Source of the DNA: Sphingomonas sp. PP-CE-1A-559
Lineage (GTDB): Bacteria; Pseudomonadota; Alphaproteobacteria; Sphingomonadales; Sphingomonadaceae
Assembly: GCF_004340965.1 (NCBI RefSeq)
Contig: NZ_SLYA01000002.1
Coordinates: 682,001 to 746,000 of the forward strand
Length of the DNA: 64,000 nucleotides
Direction: 5' to 3'
Made by a program: the position numbers and the translations under genes. The stretch's first letter is position 1. Every line of letters begins with the position of its first letter. The notes under the pieces are model-generated. The model had not been told where the DNA came from and did no database searches. It saw only the letters and a program-made list of their open reading frames with translations. Shown piece by piece: positions 18,096-26,324 of the stretch.

Positions 18096-19525
18096 TGGCG
18101 ATCGAGATCAAGATGCCCGCGCTCTCCCCGACGATGGAAGAGGGCACGCTGGCCAAGTGGCTCGTCAAGGAAGGCGACAGCGTCAAGTCGGGCGATATCC
18201 TCGCCGAGATCGAGACCGACAAGGCGACGATGGAGTTCGAAGCGATCGACGAAGGCACGATCGGCTCGATCAGCGTCGCCGAAGGCACCGACAACGTGAA
18301 GGTCGGCACCGTCATCGCGACGATCCTCGAAGAGGGCGAGAGCGCGACCGACGCCAAGCCAACCGAGGCACGCTCCGGCGATGCGGCCAACGCCGCGCCG
18401 AAGGAAACGCCATCGGACGACAAGGCTCCCCCGGTTCCCGAAGGCGCCTCGCCCGCGAAGGCCGAGAGCGGCACGCAGCAGCTCGTAGCGTCGGCAGAGA
18501 AAGTCGGCATCTCCGACCCGGCGATCCCCGAGGGCACCGAGATGGTCAAGACGACCGTCCGCGAAGCCTTGCGCGATGCGATGGCCGAGGAAATGCGCGA
18601 GGACGACCGCGTCTTCGTGATGGGCGAGGAAGTCGCGCAGTATCAGGGCGCGTACAAGGTCACGCAGGGGCTGCTCGACGAGTTCGGCGACCGTCGGGTG
18701 ATCGACACGCCGATCACCGAATACGGCTTTGCCGGCATCGGTGCAGGCGCGGCGATGGGGGGCTTGCGCCCGATCGTCGAGTTCATGACCTTCAACTTCG
18801 CGTTGCAGGCGATCGACCACATCATCAACTCGGCCGCCAAGACCAACTACATGTCGGGTGGCCAGATGCGCTGCCCGATCGTGTTCCGTGGTCCGAACGG
18901 CGCGGCGTCGCGCGTGGGTGCGCAGCATTCGCACAACTTCGCGGCGTGGTATGCGAGCGTACCCGGCCTGATCGTGATCGCGCCGTATGACGCGGCGGAC
19001 GCGAAGGGCCTGTTGAAGGCGGCGATCCGCACCGAGGATCCGGTCGTGTTCCTCGAAAACGAGCTGATGTACGGTCGCAGCTTCGACGTTCCCAAACTCG
19101 ACAACCACGTCCTGCCGATCGGCAAGGCGCGGATCGTCCGCGAGGGCAAGGACGTCACGATCGTCAGCTACTCGATCGGCGTGGGCATCAGCCTCGAAGC
19201 CGCCGAGAAGCTCGCCGAAGAGGGCATCGACGCGGAGGTCATCGACCTGCGCACGCTGCGCCCGCTCGACACCGAGACGGTCCTGAAGAGCCTCGCCAAG
19301 ACCAACCGCATGATCATCGTCGAAGAGAATTGGGCAACCTGCTCGATCGCCTCGGAGATCGTGTCGGTGGTGATGGAGCACGGCTTCGACGACCTCGACG
19401 CGCCAGTGCTGCGCGTCACGAACGAAGACGTGCCGATGCCCTATGCGGCGAACCTCGAAAAACTGATGCTGGTCGACGTCGCGAAGGTCGTGACGGCGGT
19501 GAAGAAGGTTACTTACAAGAAGTGA
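18095..19525 (+). CDS. pdhB: Pyruvate dehydrogenase E1 component, beta subunit with N-terminal lipoyl domain
   Basis: The first 80 residues are a biotinyl/lipoyl domain with the lipoylated Lys43 in [14 protein letters not shown] flexible Ala/Pro/Glu-rich linker runs to about 150, then the transketolase-like beta subunit begins at [14 protein letters not shown], with [19 protein letters not shown] and the C-terminal domain ([16 protein letters not shown]). Fusion of a lipoyl domain to E1 beta is a known trait of several alphaproteobacteria. The total of 476 residues against about 330 for a plain beta subunit is explained by this fusion. The E2 gene is not in view downstream. Confidence 0.96.
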   Translation: MAIEIKMPALSPTMEEGTLAKWLVKEGDSVKSGDILAEIETDKATMEFEAIDEGTIGSISVAEGTDNVKVGTVIATILEEGESATDAKPTEARSGDAANAAPKETPSDDKAPPVPEGASPAKAESGTQQLVASAEKVGISDPAIPEGTEMVKTTVREALRDAMAEEMREDDRVFVMGEEVAQYQGAYKVTQGLLDEFGDRRVIDTPITEYGFAGIGAGAAMGGLRPIVEFMTFNFALQAIDHIINSAAKTNYMSGGQMRCPIVFRGPNGAASRVGAQHSHNFAAWYASVPGLIVIAPYDAADAKGLLKAAIRTEDPVVFLENELMYGRSFDVPKLDNHVLPIGKARIVREGKDVTIVSYSIGVGISLEAAEKLAEEGIDAEVIDLRTLRPLDTETVLKSLAKTNRMIIVEENWATCSIASEIVSVVMEHGFDDLDAPVLRVTNEDVPMPYAANLEKLMLVDVAKVVTAVKKVTYKK

Positions 19526-19530
19526 TCGAG

Positions 19531-19563
19531 GGTGCAGTCGCGGCCTCACGCGGCGACTGCACC
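19531..19563. terminator. Hairpin between convergent pdhB and pilus-like genes
   Basis: GGTGCAGTCGC and GCGACTGCACC form a perfect 11-base stem with an 11-base loop, just after the pdhB stop and abutting the stop of the convergent gene at 19564. There is no clean T-run, so termination is inferred from position and stem strength. Confidence 0.6.
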
Positions 19564-20355
19564 TCAGCTCGTGTATTTGTTGCAGGTCATCAGTGTGGCC
19601 GCCGGTGACGGATTATAGACCTGGCCGAAATCGCGCCGGTCGCGGACGATGAACGATGCGATGTAGCGGAGCTTGGCTGCCCCGTTCGGCAGCCAGCCGG
19701 TGCCGACGACTGGCTTGTAGTCGTAGTTGATCTCGACGAACATCACGCCTGAATTGTTGGGTGATACGACCTTGGCACCGGTCTCGCCCATACCACCGGG
19801 GATGACGCTCCCCGGATGGGATGCCGAATTGTCCGCACCTGACATACTGGTGTTGACCCCCGCAGTTGGATCATAGGGCGCGGTGGTGCTATCGGCAGCG
19901 GCCGGAGAGCCGCCCGATATCGTCGTACGACCATAGGTCGAATCATAGCCGGCACCGGATTTCATGCCGAGGCACCGTTGCCAGTGTATCGTCTGCTTGC
20001 CGTCCTTGTCAGCCTCCAGGCTGGACAAGGTGATACGTCCGCGAGTGGTAAGGTCCCATGCCGCCCCCTGGGCCCTGGCGGCGGCAAAGACGTCGTTGAT
20101 ATCCACTTCGCGCAGTTGCTGGGTTACCAGCGTACTCTGGACGCCGACGCGCGAGGCGTTGTCGGCAAGATTGAGCGCAACTTGGCTGACGCGTAGATTG
20201 GCGAGCGCGAGATTGGCAGTCTCGACACCCCATAGGCCGAGCGTGACGACCAGAGGCGCGGTGAAGGCGAACTCGAGCAGCGCAAGCCCCGATCGATCGT
20301 CACGGAACCGACGGGCGAACGCTGTCGCGCGGTCATACACGGTAATCAAGTGCAT
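19564..20355 (-). CDS. TadE/TadG-like pseudopilin with long ectodomain
   Basis: The 263-residue protein has a TadE-type N-terminus: RSGLALLEFAFTAPLVVTLG, with the conserved Glu in a hydrophobic helix (about 22-45), followed by an extracytoplasmic domain with FVEINYDYKPVVGTGWL and SFIVRDRRDFGQVYNPSP. Proteins of this type are minor pilins or assembly factors of Flp/Tad pili. Its first ten bases overlap the preceding gene. No other tad gene (ATPase, TadB/C, secretin) is in the window. ATG at 20355 fits the usual short hydrophilic leader before the TadE helix. Confidence 0.8.
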   Translation of the reverse strand: MHLITVYDRATAFARRFRDDRSGLALLEFAFTAPLVVTLGLWGVETANLALANLRVSQVALNLADNASRVGVQSTLVTQQLREVDINDVFAAARAQGAAWDLTTRGRITLSSLEADKDGKQTIHWQRCLGMKSGAGYDSTYGRTTISGGSPAAADSTTAPYDPTAGVNTSMSGADNSASHPGSVIPGGMGETGAKVVSPNNSGVMFVEINYDYKPVVGTGWLPNGAAKLRYIASFIVRDRRDFGQVYNPSPAATLMTCNKYTS

Positions 20356-20945
20356 ATGTTCTTCACCGTGACGGCGGACTGTGAGGCATAGGGCTGGTTC
20401 TTCAGGAACGTCTTGGCGACGATCGTCTGGGTGGGGGCAACACCAAAGAAGCTGGCGACCGGAAAGAGCCGCGGATAGCTGATCTTGACCGTGTAGAGCG
20501 TGACGTCGTTGGCACCGCCCTGGCCGGATGCGCCGGGATCGGTGTCGTACGTCCCGTTGCCATTGATGTCGTCGAAACACTCTTTTGCATCGCGTACGCC
20601 GTTGCCGTTCGTATCGGTGAATGGTTCGGGCTTTGCCGAAGTGAACGTCGCATAGTTCGCGCGCTTGGGCGTACCGACGAAGCTGGCGCCGGACGAGATC
20701 GTCTTTACCATGTCGAGCACGGACTGGTCGATCGCAGCAGCATTGTCCGCCCCGCCCTGGATCGCTGAATCGCGACCCGCTTTCTGGATCGCACCTTCGA
20801 GGATCGATTGCGCATAGACCTGATACATCAGTTCGCCCAACCCCATGATCATGGCGAGCATGACGGGGAGGACCATCGCGAATTCGATCACCGTCACGCC
20901 ACGCCGGTTGTTGCTGAAATAGCGAAAGATGTCGAGCTTCCTCAC
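20346..20945 (-). CDS. TadE-like pseudopilin with calcium-loop-like insert
   Basis: The 199-residue protein starts at a GTG overlapping the upstream stop (GTGA). Residues 15-45 form the TadE helix (RRGVTVIEFAMVLPVMLAMI). The ectodomain contains two acidic loops, DTNGNGVRD at 111-119 and DINGNGTYD at 126-134, which resemble dockerin or thrombospondin-type calcium-binding loops. The rest ends with VKISYPRLFPVASFFGV and TIVAKTFLKNQPY. It is likely a secreted or membrane-anchored minor pilin; calcium binding is inferred from the loops only. Confidence 0.8.
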   Translation of the reverse strand: MRKLDIFRYFSNNRRGVTVIEFAMVLPVMLAMIMGLGELMYQVYAQSILEGAIQKAGRDSAIQGGADNAAAIDQSVLDMVKTISSGASFVGTPKRANYATFTSAKPEPFTDTNGNGVRDAKECFDDINGNGTYDTDPGASGQGGANDVTLYTVKISYPRLFPVASFFGVAPTQTIVAKTFLKNQPYASQSAVTVKNICT

Positions 20946-22876
20946 TTCGAGATCCGCAGCATGGCGACCTGATTGGCGATCGACTTGAACGCCGCCTGCA
21001 GCGAGTCATTGTCGCTGGCGTAATAGGCCTGCCCGGGAGAGGCGCACGCGGTCAGTTGCGTCGTCAGCGTCTGTCCGAACCCGACCACGAACACCTTGAT
21101 GTTGCGCGCCTTGGCTGCAGTACATTCAGCGACGAACCTCGCATTGTGATCGTCGAGTTGATCCGAAGAGTCGCCGCCGGTGACACGCTTGTCGTAGCGT
21201 TCAATGCCATACATTCCGTAGAGGTCGTAGTTCGGCGTCATGTCGCCATCGGTCATGAATACGATGTAGCGGTTCGGCGCGGATCGGCCCGGCCAAGGTG
21301 CCGTATCCGCAGCGAACATACCGGTCGGTGAGATCATCCGGGTACCCCAGATCATGCCGGTATCGTGATACGTGCCGCCTTGTGCCTTGAAGTCGCTGGC
21401 GTTGACGTAATCATCGACGTCGTCTCGAGACAATTTTGCCAGGCGTTGCACCTTCTTGCCGCAGGACACGTAACCGAGCGATATGTTCTTGTTCCAGGCC
21501 GGCGTCGGGTTGGCGATCATATTGGTGTATGCGGTCATCTGCTGATCGTTCGCGTTGACATAGTAATCGCCATAGGGCGTCGCGCTGTTACCCGCATAGG
21601 TAACGCCGTTGTTCGTCGCCGACGTGCCTGTGCCGCGGTAATAAATCACATCGGGCCACATCGGCCGCCATCGTGTGTCGTCATTCGTCGCCGGCAGATC
21701 GGGATCCAGATCGGCGGGCAGGCTGCTCTGGTTGAACGACGACGCGCCTGCGGTTGTGGTGCGCTCCTCAACGCAGCCCTGCCACTTCGCGGTCGTGCCA
21801 GTGATCTTGCTCGGATCGGGAACATCGACGCCCGTAATGTACTTGCTGACGTCGTAGTTGACCTGGGTGTAAAACCAGTTGGGCTTCACCGGTTGCGACG
21901 TCACGGTGCAGGTTCCCACGTTCGACGTCGACGTATTCCCGGTCCAAGACACGGTCGACGCCGTTGCGGTGCCCGACGTCGTGTAGCCACGCGACGGAGA
22001 CCGTGTCGCATAGCCGCTGCAGACCGATTGCGTGATGTTCCTGTATGTCGTCGTGCTGGCCTGGCCGTTGTTCGCATCGCCGATAATTCTGCGGCTCTCA
22101 TAATTCCAGGTTTTCACGAGATTGTCCGGGGACAGGCTCGTCAACGCGTAGCCAGCGTTAACCGTAGACGTATACGTGACGAAGCCGTAGCGGATGTTCG
22201 TGGTGGGATCGACGTTGCCTGCCAGCGTATCGTAGAAATTGAGCACTGCACTGCGCAAGCCAGACAATTTCGACTCGCTTTTTTCGGTGACGTAGTAGCC
22301 GGTGTTGCCGTCGTCTTGCCTATAGGACACGACAGGCTGGCTGCAGCCCCCCGTACCGTCCGCGGTCGTGCAAGCCATGGACCCGGTCGTATCGAGGACG
22401 AACATGATGTCGGCGTCGGCAACGTCGTAACGTGCTTCGCATTTTACGCTCAGCGTCACGTCGGGAGCGCCGAACATCTTCATGATGGTCATCGGAACCG
22501 AAGAACTGGCAACGCCCGCGACCTGCTGATCGGTTGTTTTCGACGGCGTGAAGATTGCGGTCTTCGTGCCCATCCAACCGAGGCGGAAATTGTTCTTGAA
22601 GAACGCGTTTGCCTGGTCGGTGGCGGTCTTGTCCAGTGTCGTGAGGTTGCTGCTGGTCATGAATTTGCGCCCGGCGAGGGCACCGGCATCGCAGGCCTGC
22701 TGAAGGCGGACCTTTACGACATACAGCCGCGCGACGTCGATTGCAGAACCGGCCAGCGCAGCCAGCGGGATCATCGCTGCCGCCATGATGGCAATGGTAT
22801 TGCCGCGCACGTCGTTACGCAGCCGACCGAGAACGGTCGTCGCCTTTATCGTCTGCATGCCGTGCTTCGTGGTCAT
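20942..22876 (-). CDS. TadG-like protein with von Willebrand factor A domain
   Basis: The 644-residue protein starts with a Flp/TadG-type helix (RGNTIAIMAAAMIPLAALAG, about 24-43) and AIDVARLYVVKVRLQQACDA, matching the TadG N-terminal family. A VWA domain begins near 155 with the MIDAS-like DIMFVLDTTGSM (Asp162) and is interrupted by a long polar insert of about 300 residues rich in Thr, Ser, Tyr and Asn. It resumes with YIVFMTDGDMTPNYDLYGMY and NIKVFVVGFGQTL. It probably sits at the cell surface as an adhesive or tip-like component. It is the first gene of a three-gene operon with overlapping starts. Confidence 0.83.
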   Translation of the reverse strand: MTTKHGMQTIKATTVLGRLRNDVRGNTIAIMAAAMIPLAALAGSAIDVARLYVVKVRLQQACDAGALAGRKFMTSSNLTTLDKTATDQANAFFKNNFRLGWMGTKTAIFTPSKTTDQQVAGVASSSVPMTIMKMFGAPDVTLSVKCEARYDVADADIMFVLDTTGSMACTTADGTGGCSQPVVSYRQDDGNTGYYVTEKSESKLSGLRSAVLNFYDTLAGNVDPTTNIRYGFVTYTSTVNAGYALTSLSPDNLVKTWNYESRRIIGDANNGQASTTTYRNITQSVCSGYATRSPSRGYTTSGTATASTVSWTGNTSTSNVGTCTVTSQPVKPNWFYTQVNYDVSKYITGVDVPDPSKITGTTAKWQGCVEERTTTAGASSFNQSSLPADLDPDLPATNDDTRWRPMWPDVIYYRGTGTSATNNGVTYAGNSATPYGDYYVNANDQQMTAYTNMIANPTPAWNKNISLGYVSCGKKVQRLAKLSRDDVDDYVNASDFKAQGGTYHDTGMIWGTRMISPTGMFAADTAPWPGRSAPNRYIVFMTDGDMTPNYDLYGMYGIERYDKRVTGGDSSDQLDDHNARFVAECTAAKARNIKVFVVGFGQTLTTQLTACASPGQAYYASDNDSLQAAFKSIANQVAMLRISK

Positions 22877-22949
22877 GGGTATCCCGACAGGATCATCATC
22901 GATCTCGCCGCGTCATGCGGTACGACCCCGTAAGCCGGGCTCAAAACAT

Positions 22950-22968
22950 ATGGTTAATTGAGTAGTAA
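22950..22968 (-). promoter_or_regulatory. CtrA-like box upstream of the TadG/TadE operon
   Basis: On the minus strand the sequence reads TTAC-TACTCAA-TTAACCAT. This is one mismatch from the alphaproteobacterial CtrA consensus TTAA-N7-TTAACCAT, and it lies about 75-92 bases upstream of the operon start. CtrA controls pilus and cell-cycle genes in Caulobacter and relatives, so cell-cycle regulation of this operon is plausible. Confidence 0.5.
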
Positions 22969-23027
22969 CTAGGTCATGCCGAATGATGCGGGATGATCGA
23001 CGCGATCGGGGGCGCTATGGGCAAGGC

Positions 23028-23684
23028 ATGAACTCTGCCGATCCGGGCCATGCCCTTGCTCTGAGCTACGCTCCGCCGGCCGCGCGGGTCGCACTGGAAA
23101 CGCTGTTTGCGCTCGATGACCGACTTGCGACGATCGTTCGTTCCACGCGCGAGCCTCTGGTCGGGCAGATGCGGTTGACTTGGTGGCACGAAGCGTTGAC
23201 GCGACTGGACACGGCACCCGCGCCCCAAGAGCCTGTACTACAAGCGATTGCGCTATCGGTGTTGCCAGGCCGCGTATCCGGAACGTCGCTCGCGGCGATG
23301 ACTGATGGTTGGGAGACGCTGCTGCAGGCGGAGGTCGATCCGGCGACGATCGAAGCCTTTGCTGTCGAACGGGGCGGCCGGTTGTTCGAAGCGGCGTCGA
23401 TGATCCTTGGCGTCGAGGACCCGCGGGTGGGTATCGCAGGCGAAGGATGGGCGCTGGTCGATCTCTCCCGAAGCGTGACGGATCCATCGCTGGCCAACCT
23501 CGCGCGGTCATTGGCCCATGCACGGTTTGAAACGGCGTTCGGGGCGCGGTGGCCGCGGGCTGCCCGATCGCTGGGTGCCATCGCGTTGCTCGCGCAATTC
23601 GACAACGCTGCAGCAATGGGTGGTTCGCCGGGGCCGACACGGCGCATCGCGCGGTTGGCGTGGCATAGATTGACCGGATACTGA
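23028..23684 (+). CDS. Squalene/phytoene synthase-fold protein, probably non-catalytic
   Basis: The 218-residue protein resembles the squalene/phytoene synthase superfamily in its helical pattern (FALDDRLATIVRSTREPLVG then QMRLTWWHEALTRLD), much like the mitochondrial complex I factor NDUFAF6. It is shorter than true synthases (about 280-340). The two Asp-rich DxxxD motifs that bind diphosphate through magnesium are not visible. A terpene synthase activity is therefore unlikely; a role related to complex I assembly is an inference from the family. ATG at 23028 with GGGCAAGG upstream is chosen over an ATG at 22983. Confidence 0.72.
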   Translation: MNSADPGHALALSYAPPAARVALETLFALDDRLATIVRSTREPLVGQMRLTWWHEALTRLDTAPAPQEPVLQAIALSVLPGRVSGTSLAAMTDGWETLLQAEVDPATIEAFAVERGGRLFEAASMILGVEDPRVGIAGEGWALVDLSRSVTDPSLANLARSLAHARFETAFGARWPRAARSLGAIALLAQFDNAAAMGGSPGPTRRIARLAWHRLTGY

Positions 23685-23734
23685 CCAATCGGATGGGGAT
23701 CGTCTGCGGCGAGGCCTAGCGTGCGGGCTGGGCA

Positions 23735-24220
23735 ATGGGGGCGGCGGCGATGTGGCGGTATCTGGCGGGCGGTGCGGCGTTGATCGCGTTGATCGCGGCG
23801 GGGTTCATGGTGTTCAGCGGGAAGGCGCGGCCGGGTCCGCTGCTACCGCCTCAGCCGATGGCGCAGGTGAGCGACGCCGCGGGCGCGTCCGATCCGCTAC
23901 CCGATGCCGCGCCTGAGGCGACCGAAAAGACTCGCGAGCAGAAGCGGTTCGATCGCTACGACAAGGACCGCGATGCCAAGATCACGCGCGAAGAATATCT
24001 GGTCCAGCGGCGCAAGGCTTACGCGCGGCTGGACGTCGATGGCGATGGCAAGCTGTCGTTCGACGAATGGGCGGTGAAGGCGACGACCAAATTCGCCGAC
24101 GCCGACCGTGACAAATCGGGAACGATGACCGCCCCCGAATTTGCCACGACGGCGGTCAAGCGGAAGGGGCCAGCTCGGATGAATTGTCCGCCGGTTCAGG
24201 CTGTTGCCGAGGAGAGTTGA
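23735..24220 (+). CDS. EF-hand domain protein with N-terminal anchor
   Basis: The 161-residue protein has one hydrophobic segment (about 8-27, [19 protein letters not shown]) and then three EF-hand-type loops in the periplasmic part: [26 protein letters not shown] and [15 protein letters not shown]. These should bind calcium. No enzymatic domain is present. An alternative ATG at 23750 would shorten it by five residues. Its 3' end overlaps the 3' end of the convergent trmFO by 65 bases. Confidence 0.8.
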   Translation: MGAAAMWRYLAGGAALIALIAAGFMVFSGKARPGPLLPPQPMAQVSDAAGASDPLPDAAPEATEKTREQKRFDRYDKDRDAKITREEYLVQRRKAYARLDVDGDGKLSFDEWAVKATTKFADADRDKSGTMTAPEFATTAVKRKGPARMNCPPVQAVAEES

Positions 24221-25523
24221 GCCACTCTGCGAGCGCCGCGCGGCCACGATCCGTGTACATCCGCTTGCGATCCGCCTTCTTGGTGCGGCCCGTGATCGGC
24301 GGGAACAGGCCGAAATTGACGTTCATCGGCTGATACGTCTCGACCTCTGCGCCGCCGGTGATGTGGCCCAGCAGGGCACCGAGCGCCGTCGCATAGGGCG
24401 GGGGCATCAGAGTCGTGCCTGTGAGTTCGGCCGCCGCGAACAGCCCGGCGAGCATCCCGATCCCGCAGCTCTCGATATATCCTTCGCACCCGGTGATCTG
24501 GCCTGCGAAACGAATGTTCGGGCGCGACTTCAACCGCAGCGTCTCGTCGAGCAATTCCGGCGATCGGATGAAGGTGTTGCGGTGCAGGCCACCCAATCGC
24601 GCGAACTCGGCATTCTCAAGACCGGGGATGGTGCGGAACAAGCGGACTTGGTCGGCATGCTTCATCTTGGTCTGGAAGCCGACGATGTTCCACAGCGTGC
24701 CCTGCGCGTTATCCTGCCGGAGCTGGACGACGGCGTGCGGCCAGCGCCCGGTCTTCGGGTTGTCGAGCCCGACCGGCTTCATCGGGCCATAGCGCAGCGT
24801 ATCGACGCCGCGCTCCGCCATTACCTCGATCGGCATGCAGCCGTCGAAATACGGTGTGTCCTTCTCCCATTCCTTGAACGGGGTCTTCTCGCCATCGATC
24901 AGGCCCTGGTGAAAGGCCAGATACTGGTCCTTGTCCATCGGGCAGTTGATGTAATCCTTGCCCTCGCCCTTGTCCCAGCGCGACGCGAACCACGCGGTGT
25001 CCATGTCGATCGAATCGCGGTGGACGATCGGCGCGAGCGCGTCGAAGAACGCGAGCGCCTCGCGGCCGGTCTCGGCACCGATCCCGGCGGCCAGCGAGGC
25101 GGCGGTGAGCGGACCGGTGGCGATGATCGTCGGGCCGTCGGGCAGTGCGTCGATGCGTTCGCGAACGAGCGTGATGTTCGGATGCTGGTCGATCGCCTCC
25201 GTCACGCTGGCCGAGAAATTGTCGCGGTCGACGGCGAGCGCGGAGCCGGCGGGGACGCGGTGGATGTCCGCCTGCCGCATGATCAGCGATCCGAGCGTAC
25301 GCAGCTCCTGATGGAGCAGCCCGACCGCGTTGGCCTCGGCATCATCCGAGCGGAAGCTGTTCGAGCAGACGAGTTCGGCGAGGCCGTCAGTCTGGTGCGC
25401 AGGGGTCTCTTCGCCGCTGCCGCGCATTTCGGACAGGCGGACCTTGAGGCCGGCTTCAGCGAGTTGCCAAGCGGCTTCGGAGCCGGCGAGGCCGCCGCCG
25501 ATGACATGGATATCGTGGGTCAT
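24156..25523 (-). CDS. trmFO: tRNA (uracil-54-C5)-methyltransferase TrmFO
   Basis: The 455-residue flavoprotein begins with a Rossmann loop [20 protein letters not shown] and continues with [20 protein letters not shown] and [35 protein letters not shown] and [14 protein letters not shown] lie near the end. TrmFO forms ribothymidine-54 in the T-loop of tRNA using methylene-tetrahydrofolate and FADH2. ATG at 25523 puts the FAD loop at the N-terminus as in the family. The last 65 bases are antisense to the EF-hand gene. Confidence 0.95.
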   Translation of the reverse strand: MTHDIHVIGGGLAGSEAAWQLAEAGLKVRLSEMRGSGEETPAHQTDGLAELVCSNSFRSDDAEANAVGLLHQELRTLGSLIMRQADIHRVPAGSALAVDRDNFSASVTEAIDQHPNITLVRERIDALPDGPTIIATGPLTAASLAAGIGAETGREALAFFDALAPIVHRDSIDMDTAWFASRWDKGEGKDYINCPMDKDQYLAFHQGLIDGEKTPFKEWEKDTPYFDGCMPIEVMAERGVDTLRYGPMKPVGLDNPKTGRWPHAVVQLRQDNAQGTLWNIVGFQTKMKHADQVRLFRTIPGLENAEFARLGGLHRNTFIRSPELLDETLRLKSRPNIRFAGQITGCEGYIESCGIGMLAGLFAAAELTGTTLMPPPYATALGALLGHITGGAEVETYQPMNVNFGLFPPITGRTKKADRKRMYTDRGRAALAEWLNSPRQQPEPADNSSELAPSA

Positions 25524-25581
25524 TCGGGTCAGATAGCGACGGACGCTTGCCGTGTCAGGTCCGCAATACCACTTCGCCTGC

Positions 25582-26025
25582 ATGACAGACCCGACGAAGA
25601 TCTTCACGATCGGCTATGAGGCCACGACGATGGCCGATTTCCTCGCGGCATTGAAGGCGGCGGGGGTGGAGCGGGTGATCGACGTCCGCGCGCTTCCGTT
25701 GTCGCGGCGACCAGGGTTTTCGAAGACCTCGCTTGCCGCTTCGTTACGCGAGGTAGAGATCGATTACGTGCACCTGAAGGCGCTCGGCACGCCGAAGCGC
25801 GGGCGCGATGCGGCCAAGAAGGGCGACGTCGCGACGCTGACGGCGGTCTATGACGAACAGCTTGAGCTTCCCGAGGCGCAGGCGGCCGCAGCGATCATGC
25901 TCGGGCTGGCGGCCGAGAAGCCGAGCGCGCTGCTGTGTTATGAGCGCGACCCGTGCCATTGCCACCGCACCTTGCTGCTGCAGGCGGTAGGCGAGGGTGC
26001 CGAAGTGGTGGATCTGTTCACTTAG
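25582..26025 (+). CDS. DUF488 family protein
   Basis: The 147-residue product matches DUF488: [51 protein letters not shown], and a Cys/His-rich [16 protein letters not shown] near the C-terminus. The function of this family is unknown. It is divergent from trmFO across 58 bases. The ATG at 25582 is preferred, although a GTG at 25552 would add ten residues. Confidence 0.85.
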   Translation: MTDPTKIFTIGYEATTMADFLAALKAAGVERVIDVRALPLSRRPGFSKTSLAASLREVEIDYVHLKALGTPKRGRDAAKKGDVATLTAVYDEQLELPEAQAAAAIMLGLAAEKPSALLCYERDPCHCHRTLLLQAVGEGAEVVDLFT

Positions 26026-26050
26026 AAGAGGTCGAACTCGCTTCAAACGC

Positions 26051-26136
26051 TCCGTCATCCTGACGACAGTCAGGATCCAGAGTAATTGCGGACTGGCCTC
26101 ATGGCTCTGAATTCTGACTTTCGTCAGGATGACGGG
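26051..26136. repeat. Palindromic repeat, family C (TCATCCTGACG...CGTCAGGATGA)
   Basis: TCCGTCATCCTGACGACAGT and CAGGATCCAGAG are mirrored by CTCTGAATTCTGACTTTCG and TCAGGATGACGGG. It occupies the centre of the 299-base gap between the DUF488 gene and the SulP gene; the remaining part (26137-26324) shows no feature I can name. The second copy in the window is at 36951. Confidence 0.85.
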
Positions 26137-26324
26137 CATGGGTTCATGGCCGAACGTTGCTTTCAGCCTCACGCGCCGCTAACGAGCACCCATTCGCCCT
26201 GGACCCGGTGCAATTCCGGGTGGCTATTCCGGCCGCCGATCCGCCGGACAACGCAACGACGCCTCTGAAGTGAACCGCCTGCCAAGACAGCGCCGCGGTT
26301 CGTGCGTCCTATGCGGATACATCC

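Noticed and set aside
18065..19549. 494-codon open frame opposite pdhB
   Set aside because: The plus strand encodes an unmistakable PdhB; the antisense translation is rich in His, Arg and Asp with no recognisable motif.
23028..23684. Carotenoid or hopanoid biosynthesis gene
   Set aside because: The Asp-rich motifs needed for prenyl-diphosphate chemistry are not visible and no crt or hpn gene is adjacent.
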